Shown here piece after piece: positions 12,601 to 16,900 of a stretch of 16,900 nucleotides of DNA. The stretch spans positions 1 through 16,900 of the forward strand of contig JAEEGW010000208.1 of NCBI GenBank assembly GCA_016280525.1. The letters are read 5' to 3'. A model generated the notes under the pieces. It was not told the DNA's origin, searched no databases, and saw only the letters and a list, made by a program, of their open reading frames with translations. The translations under genes were made by a program, and so were the position numbers. This stretch comes from Clostridiales bacterium. GTDB lineage: Bacteria > Bacillota > Clostridia > Oscillospirales > CAG-272. Each line of letters begins with the position of its first letter. Position 1 is the first letter of the stretch.

Positions 12601-14036
12601 AAAAAATAAAACTCATCGCGGTGCTTGCCGCGGTCATACTCTGTCTGCAATCCTGCGGGATCATAATCATAAACGACATACACGGCAAAGATACCGAAAG
12701 CGTGACGGAAGACGAGTCGGGCAGAGAAACGGAAACGAAAGAGGTCAAAGAGATAATCATAGACAAACAGACCTCTGACGAAATGAAAAAGAAGGCGGAC
12801 GAGACGCTTGAAGGGCTTGACACGCAAAAATATACCGGCATGCGCATACTCGTCGCCGTTACGGACACTCTGTTTTACGAGGGCGACGGCTCGCTTACGC
12901 CGCTGACGTCGGACAGAGTTATCCGCGCGGACAAAATCGAGCAGAAGCTCGGCGCAACGGTAAGCGTCGTCGGTTTTTCCGAGGACGAACTGTTTGACAA
13001 GCTCAAAAGCTCCGGCAGAAAAAAGGAATATTTCGCGGACGTAATAGCCGTGCCGATAAGCATGGTGGGCAAGCTCTGCGCGGAAGAGGTCATTATAAGC
13101 CTGCGCACGGTGCCTGGGCTCGATCTTGAAGCCGGGTATTTTGATTCAGACGCTTTGTCCGCTTTTTCCTGCGGTCACAATACTTACGCCGTATCGGGCG
13201 ACGGCTGCTTTGAGCCGGAGAAGACGTACTGCGTTTATTTCAACAAAGATATGGCAAAACAGCTCGGATACGATCTTCATTCGCTCGTCTCCGACGGAAA
13301 GTGGACGCTTGAAAAATACGCGGAGTGCGTATCCGCCGCCGTGTCCGCCGGCAGCACGTCGGCCGTGATGAAAAACGCGGAACAATACAGAAAAATGCTC
13401 ATCACCGGCTCCGGTTTTGATTTTACGGACACGGATATAGACAAAACTCCGTCCGCAAACACGTTTACGGATGAATACGGAAAGAAAATAGAGCTGCTTT
13501 CGGCTCTGCCGCAGGCGTCTCAGCCAGCGGAACCGATGATAGATTTTCTGTCCGGCGGCTCGCTGTTCTATATAGACACGCTGCTTGCCGCGGAGAAAAT
13601 GGCGGATTCGCCGCTCGTATGGGGAATGCTGCCGATGCCGAAATATAACGAAGAATACGAATACGGCGCGTATATATCCGAGGACGCCGTGGTTTTGTGC
13701 GTTCCTAAATACGCCGCGGACAACAGGATGTCCGGAGATTTCATAGAGGCGTTTTGCGCCGCTTCTTCGGAATATATAAAATACGATTTTCTGTATCACA
13801 ATATGCTTGACGTCCTGCGCGACAACGGCTCCGTCAACAGTCTGAACATCGTAATGAACAACCCGAACTACGATTTTGTATTCGCCATGAAAGGCGGTTA
13901 TCCGAATTTGTACGCGAATACGGCCGGCGCGTTTGACGAGATGATTTCCGGCACGCTCACGTTTGACGTATATAAGCAAAGAGAAGAAGACGTTGCCGCG
14001 TACATGGAAAAGTGGTTCCCCGTAACGCACAGATAA
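12597..14036 (+). CDS. Orphan solute-binding-like lipoprotein
   Basis: This 479-residue protein begins with a lipoprotein signal peptide (KKIK, hydrophobic core, LQSC with lipidated Cys20). A charged, Glu/Thr-rich linker (about 30-65) follows, and then a domain of about 400 residues resembling family-1 extracellular solute-binding proteins of sugar ABC importers. Support includes VYFNKDMAKQLGYDL, DGKWTLEKYAECV, GMLPMPKYNEEYEYG and a C-terminal EKWFPV. No permease genes are nearby, so it may work with a distant transporter, or act as a sensor or surface protein. The ATG overlaps the Mrp stop; the upstream AACAGG is a weak ribosome site. Family membership is moderately sure; substrate unknown. 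Hairpin element B begins 1 nt after the stop. Confidence 0.75.
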   Translation: MKKIKLIAVLAAVILCLQSCGIIIINDIHGKDTESVTEDESGRETETKEVKEIIIDKQTSDEMKKKADETLEGLDTQKYTGMRILVAVTDTLFYEGDGSLTPLTSDRVIRADKIEQKLGATVSVVGFSEDELFDKLKSSGRKKEYFADVIAVPISMVGKLCAEEVIISLRTVPGLDLEAGYFDSDALSAFSCGHNTYAVSGDGCFEPEKTYCVYFNKDMAKQLGYDLHSLVSDGKWTLEKYAECVSAAVSAGSTSAVMKNAEQYRKMLITGSGFDFTDTDIDKTPSANTFTDEYGKKIELLSALPQASQPAEPMIDFLSGGSLFYIDTLLAAEKMADSPLVWGMLPMPKYNEEYEYGAYISEDAVVLCVPKYAADNRMSGDFIEAFCAASSEYIKYDFLYHNMLDVLRDNGSVNSLNIVMNNPNYDFVFAMKGGYPNLYANTAGAFDEMISGTLTFDVYKQREEDVAAYMEKWFPVTHR

Positions 14037-14037
14037 C

Positions 14038-14272
14038 GCGCGAAGCGCATATCGAGTGCGGCGTAAGGCGCGCACATCGAGCAGACCGCACGGGTCTGCA
14101 TATCGAATCGCGTAAGCGATATATCGACTTAAAAAGTCCCTTCGGGACGCGATATATTCCTGCGGAATGCGATATGTCCTGCGGACGCGATATATCCTAT
14201 CGAGAACCCCCAACGCTCTCAAGTTCGCGTCGGGAAACCCCTCTGGATGCGATATGTCCCTTACGGGACAAG
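14038..14272 (+). repeat. Hairpin chain element, copy B
   Basis: Stems in order: GCGC-GAA-GCGC (14038-14048), GTGCG..CGCAC (14056-14075), GCAGACC-GCACG-GGTCTGC (14081-14099), ATCGC-GTAA-GCGAT (14107-14120), GACTT-AAA-AAGTC (14126-14138), GTCCC-TTC-GGGAC (14136-14148), ATTCC-TGC-GGAAT (14156-14168), GTCC-TGC-GGAC (14176-14186) and GTCCC-TTAC-GGGAC (14256-14269). Linkers are ATATCGAG, ACATCGAG, GATATATCGA and GCGATAT. Modules match copy A read on the minus strand, including the identical 17-nt end GTCCCTTACGGGACAAG (14256-14272; copy A 2837-2821). Copy B is about 60 bp longer, with an expanded GCGATAT section. It lies between convergent genes and has no coding potential. Function unknown. Confidence 0.8.
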
Positions 14273-14299
14273 AAAAAGCGGCGGGAGCAAGCCCCCGCC
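14273..14299 (-). terminator. Terminator-like hairpin after the DUF6062-like gene
   Basis: GGCGGG (14280-14285) pairs with CCCGCC (14294-14299). On the minus strand the hairpin is followed by GC and five T (14277-14273). The arrangement copies the terminator at 8085-8112 (same GC spacer, same GGCGGG stem base). It lies about 105 nt past the stop of the DUF6062-like gene. Confidence 0.7.
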
Positions 14300-14300
14300 C

Positions 14301-14405
14301 TACAACTCTTCACTCTTAACTCTAAACTCGGGAGGGAAGACCCCTCCCCTACGAGTATGTCGTCGAGTCACCGCCTCTTAATTCTGAATTCTTAATTCTG
14401 AATTT
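14301..14405. repeat. AATTC-rich tail with second hairpin and tandem 14-mers
   Basis: This stretch contains a CT-rich series resembling a degraded AATTC block (TCACTCTTAACTCTAAACTC), the hairpin GGGAGGG/CCCTCCC (14330-14348), and then two tandem 14-nt units, TTAATTCTGAATTC (14378-14391) and a one-base variant (14392-14405). The same unit forms the inverted ends of the element at 7876-8140. The last bases overlap the stop codon of the DUF6062-like gene. With copy B and the terminator it fills a 367-nt gene-free region. Confidence 0.75.
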
Positions 14406-15108
14406 ACACCCTCCCGTTCAAAAACGCCGTCGCGCGCTCTATCGCGTCCTTTGAGTTGTACCACGGCTCGTCCGCGTAGCGGTAGTCGAATTTCTTGCAG
14501 AACCACGACACGTCCTCGCGCAGAGTATCAAGATACGCGTTTTCAATGCCGGATACGGCTTTGTAAAAATCGTCGTAATCTTTTTTGGACATATCGCGCT
14601 TCGCGTACTCAATGAACCGTCTGTAATGCGGCAGGCAGAAAAACGGCTGATCCGCGGTCTTTTTGCGGAAATCCTCGTCCGTGCTCCAAAGATACGCGGC
14701 GCACTCAAACATTTTATCTATGTGAAATTCGATCTTGCCGCAGACGTAGCAGCTTTCCTCTAACTTTTTCAAATCCTCGCACACGGCGCTGCCTTTCCCT
14801 TTAATAAGCGGCATAAGTCCCTTGGCTTTTACCTTTTTCGCGGTCTCGTCAAGGTGGCTTTCAAGCATCAAAGCTATGCCCAGGCGGTTTTTCATAAGCA
14901 GCATCATATCGTAGTGCTTTTTGCAGAAGCCCTGTTCGTTCGTTTTTATGCGAATGTCCGGCTCCATCATGGAAGCGCCGGTTATAAGGTCAAGCTCGTT
15001 TTTCTGTAAGATCTCTTTCATCGTGCAGAACGGGCAGCCGCACGTTTTGTCCGCCTGCGATTTTTCAAAAGCCGTATTTACGGGAATGGTATATATCTGT
15101 TCTTTCAT
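14404..15108 (-). CDS. DUF6062-like cysteine-rich protein
   Basis: This 234-residue soluble protein has two matching metal-site modules. C25-x2-C28 with C62-x2-H65 (in GFCKKH) forms the first; C120-x2-C123 with C158-x2-H161 (in FFCLPH) forms the second. The internal spacings are nearly equal (34 and 35 residues), suggesting an ancient duplication and two zinc or Fe-S sites. Overall character fits DUF6062 proteins of Clostridia, which have no known function. ATG 15108 is preferred over TTG 15114 because AGGAG sits 9 nt before the ATG but only 3 nt before the TTG. It is a single gene with its own promoter. The stop TAA overlaps the AATTC repeat block. Confidence 0.75.
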   Translation of the reverse strand: MKEQIYTIPVNTAFEKSQADKTCGCPFCTMKEILQKNELDLITGASMMEPDIRIKTNEQGFCKKHYDMMLLMKNRLGIALMLESHLDETAKKVKAKGLMPLIKGKGSAVCEDLKKLEESCYVCGKIEFHIDKMFECAAYLWSTDEDFRKKTADQPFFCLPHYRRFIEYAKRDMSKKDYDDFYKAVSGIENAYLDTLREDVSWFCKKFDYRYADEPWYNSKDAIERATAFLNGRV

Positions 15109-15130
15109 TATCAAAATCTCCTTTTCTTAT

Positions 15131-15159
15131 ATCATAACAGAAAAATAAGGAAAAATCAA
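15131..15159 (-). promoter_or_regulatory. Sigma-A promoter of the DUF6062-like gene
   Basis: On the minus strand, TTGATT (15159-15154), a 17-nt spacer and TATGAT (15136-15131) form a good promoter. The predicted leader is only about 16 nt and consists essentially of the AGGAG ribosome site. Confidence 0.7.
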
Positions 15160-15164
15160 GTATT

Positions 15165-15986
15165 ATGAGCGATATTATTTCATATAAAAGACCGCCGCAC
15201 TTCGATCTTGACAAAATTTTTGACTGCGGCCAGTCGTTCCGCTTTGAAAAAGGTGACGACGGCGTGTGGGAAGGCGTAGCTTTCGGCAGAGTTTTGCGCG
15301 TGTCCCAGGACGAAACGAACGTGTATCTCAACTGCACGGAAGAGGAATATGAAAATATATGGAAACGGTATCTGTGCTTGGACGAAGATTACGACGCGGT
15401 CAACGCGGATATAAAAAAGCATTTTGACAACGCCGTAATAGACCTTGCGATGCAGGCGGGCGACGGTATAAGGATCCTTCGGCAGGAGCCGTGGGAGACG
15501 CTTTGCAGCTTCATAATCTCTCAGAACAACAACATACCGAGGATAAAATCGCTTATAACCGCAGTCTGTAAAAGCTACGGTGAAGAATTTGAATATAACG
15601 GCAAAAAATACTACGCGTTCCCGACGCCCGAAGCGCTGCTTTCGGCGGGCGAAGACGGTTTGAAAGCTCTTAAAACGGGCTTCCGCGCCGGTTATCTCAT
15701 ATCCGCCGCGGAGCACTGCGTAAACGGCATGGACCTGTGTAAGATAAGAGACGAATATACATACGAGCAGGGGCTTGCGGAGCTCTGCACGGTCAAGGGC
15801 GTAGGTCCGAAGGTCGCGTCCTGCACGCTGCTTTTTGCACTCGGCAAAACGAGCGCGTTTCCGGTGGACGTCTGGATAAAAAAGACGATAGACAAATACT
15901 TTGACGGCAAACTCGACACGTCGTCATTGGGAGAATACGCCGGCATAGCCCAGCAATATCTGTTTTACTACGAAAGGAATCTGTAA
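15165..15986 (+). CDS. ogg: 8-oxoguanine DNA glycosylase, OGG1 type
   Basis: This 273-residue enzyme is of the OGG1 branch of the HhH-GPD glycosylases, which excises 8-oxoguanine and nicks the abasic site. FDCGQSFRF (19-27) opens the N-terminal OGG_N domain, SQNNNIPRI (119-127) matches the damage-strand NNN loop, and VKGVGPKVASC (210-220) is the hairpin. Lys216 lies at the position of human OGG1 Lys249 and Cys220 at Cys253. PVDVW (233-237) supplies the catalytic Asp235. Clostridium acetobutylicum is known to have such a eukaryote-like OGG. ATG 15165 has only a distant AAGG, so the ribosome site is weak. The next gene begins directly after the stop. Confidence 0.92.
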   Translation: MSDIISYKRPPHFDLDKIFDCGQSFRFEKGDDGVWEGVAFGRVLRVSQDETNVYLNCTEEEYENIWKRYLCLDEDYDAVNADIKKHFDNAVIDLAMQAGDGIRILRQEPWETLCSFIISQNNNIPRIKSLITAVCKSYGEEFEYNGKKYYAFPTPEALLSAGEDGLKALKTGFRAGYLISAAEHCVNGMDLCKIRDEYTYEQGLAELCTVKGVGPKVASCTLLFALGKTSAFPVDVWIKKTIDKYFDGKLDTSSLGEYAGIAQQYLFYYERNL

Positions 15987-16706
15987 ATGATAATACAGCC
16001 TAAAAATACGACTATAGCGTACCGCTGCCCGACCTGCGGCCAGGCGGTGAAGAGCATGGTAGGCGTGTTTGCGCTCTCAGGCGATATGATAAAGCTCAAA
16101 TGCCCGAAATTCGACAGCGAAATGAAGCTGACTTATACGTCGGACGGCAAAATAAGGTTATCCGTCCCGTGCTTCGTGTGCGATACGGAGCACGAATTCA
16201 TCTTATCAAAAGAATCTATCCTGCAGCGCCCGCTCACGATGCTCGCCTGCCCCTTATCGGGAATGGATATCTGCTTCATAGGCACGCAGAAGAACGTGGA
16301 AGAACAGCTTGAAAGGGCGGAAAAAGAGCTTTACGACCTGCTTGAAGAAAACGACGCGCTCGACTATTTTGATAACGACGAGGAAGAGTACGACGGCAAA
16401 ATAGCGCCGGATCTGTCGCTATTGCCGATGATATCAACGGTTGCAAAAGAGCTTTTATACGACGGAAAAATATTCTGCGACTGTACTGAAAAGCAGGGAA
16501 ACGAACTGTCGGGGGGCGACGTGAACAATATGCTGCTTTTAGGCGGCGAGCCGGAGAACAACTGCAACGGCGACATAGAGCTCGTCGTAAGGTACGAGTC
16601 CTTTGCGCTCCGCTGCTGCAGATGCGGCTGTGAATATAAAATAACCGAGGATAATTTCGACCGCTTCTGCGAGGCGGACGAGATAACTCTTACAAGAAAA
16701 AAATAA
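15987..16706 (+). CDS. Cysteine-rich zinc-ribbon-like protein, uncharacterised
   Basis: This 239-residue soluble protein has several cysteine pairs: C14-x2-C17 (CPTCG), C39, C62-x2-C65 (PCFVC), C164-x-C166, and a dense CCRCGC cluster at 210-215. An acidic, probably coiled-coil segment (about 103-138, EEQLERAEKELYDLLEEND) separates the halves. The ends resemble zinc ribbons; I do not recognise a named family with certainty (CpXC-like proteins are a possible comparison). ATG follows the glycosylase stop with no gap (TAAATG), and AAAGGA lies 8 nt upstream inside that gene, so the two are co-translated. A role in DNA repair by association is only a guess. Confidence 0.7.
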   Translation: MIIQPKNTTIAYRCPTCGQAVKSMVGVFALSGDMIKLKCPKFDSEMKLTYTSDGKIRLSVPCFVCDTEHEFILSKESILQRPLTMLACPLSGMDICFIGTQKNVEEQLERAEKELYDLLEENDALDYFDNDEEEYDGKIAPDLSLLPMISTVAKELLYDGKIFCDCTEKQGNELSGGDVNNMLLLGGEPENNCNGDIELVVRYESFALRCCRCGCEYKITEDNFDRFCEADEITLTRKK

Positions 16707-16725
16707 ATAAAAAGGGGATAAAACA

Positions 16726-16900
16726 ATGCCAAAGAACGAAAAGAAAAAAGAAAAAAAAGAGGCCGATCTTTTAAAGGAAAAACTTCTTTATAAGAAAAAA
16801 TCGGCGTTTGAAAAATGCCCGGACGAAAAAGAAGCCGTGTTTGCATACTGCGAGGATTACAAAAAATTCTTGGACAATGCAAAAACGGAAAGAGACGCGA
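16726..16900 (+). CDS. M18-family aminopeptidase, 5' part (runs off window)
   Basis: A new frame starts at ATG 16726 behind AAGGGGAT and stays open to the window end (58 codons visible). After a Lys/Glu-rich start, the text LLKEKLLYKKKSAFEKC and AYCEDYKKFLDNAKTERDA matches the N-terminus of clostridial aspartyl-aminopeptidase-like M18 proteins, which remove N-terminal residues in the cytoplasm using two zinc ions. The metal-binding residues would lie beyond the window, so the call rests on the N-terminal similarity only. It begins 19 nt after the preceding gene, with no terminator between. Confidence 0.7.
   Translation, partial: MPKNEKKKEKKEADLLKEKLLYKKKSAFEKCPDEKEAVFAYCEDYKKFLDNAKTERDA

Noticed and set aside
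13146..14222. A 358-codon minus-strand frame opposite the lipoprotein gene
   Set aside because: Its composition is Arg/Tyr/Val-rich as expected of an antisense frame. It begins inside hairpin element B, and the plus-strand lipoprotein has a signal peptide and a coupled start.
14038..14272. Possible tRNA or tRNA-like RNA within the hairpin chain
   Set aside because: No acceptor stem, T-loop TTC consensus or anticodon arm arrangement; the structure is a linear string of small hairpins.

Overview
The window looks like chromosomal DNA of an anaerobic, Gram-positive Bacillota of the class Clostridia, probably an uncultured gut-type lineage. This rests on the gene families: DUF951, a DUF6062-like protein, an RNase M5-like Toprim protein, a TrpXYZ-type ABC importer, an OGG1-type glycosylase and an M18 aminopeptidase. 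It also rests on two lipoprotein signal peptides, AGGAGG-type ribosome sites and near-consensus sigma-A promoters with 17-nt spacers. GC content is roughly balanced by eye; species cannot be named. No rRNA, tRNA, prophage, CRISPR array, integrase or transposase gene was seen.

Layout. 1-2807 (+): the end of a PTS IIC permease, then holA, an RNase M5-like Toprim protein and a GtrA-family membrane protein, tightly packed or overlapping. 2821-2996: a chain of small hairpins (element A) between convergent genes. 3006-3767 (-): three tiny uncharacterised genes. 3836-4324 (+): a YfcE/MJ0936-type phosphodiesterase. 4391-4875 (+): a MarR regulator behind a perfect-consensus promoter, followed by a bidirectional terminator. 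4928-7702 (-): a complete three-gene ABC importer (lipoprotein, permease, ATPase) with its own promoter. 7876-8140: a non-coding element with 27-bp inverted ends. 8141-11678 (-): an operon of DUF951, prfA, a fused Sua5-CoaE gene and a lytic transglycosylase. 11719-14036 (+): an Mrp-type P-loop protein translationally coupled to an orphan solute-binding-like lipoprotein. 14038-14405: hairpin chain element B plus a terminator and AATTC-rich block. 14404-15159 (-): a DUF6062-like cysteine-rich protein. 15165-16900 (+): 8-oxoguanine glycosylase, a cysteine-rich protein and the start of an M18 aminopeptidase.

How the genes fit together. Most are housekeeping: replication (holA), RNA processing, translation termination (prfA), tRNA t6A modification plus CoA synthesis (the fusion), cell-wall turnover, DNA repair and Fe-S cluster handling. 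The likely regulated unit is the ABC importer. Its promoter carries an inverted repeat over the -10 box, and a MarR gene lies convergent to it.

The most unusual content is non-coding. Elements A and B are diverged copies of one modular hairpin element, in opposite orientation, each filling the gap between convergent genes. A second repeat module (an AATTC-rich block, a GGCGGG hairpin and a T-run) directly abuts the stop codons of two unrelated minus-strand genes and appears to serve as their terminator. The Sua5-CoaE fusion is the most notable protein-level observation.
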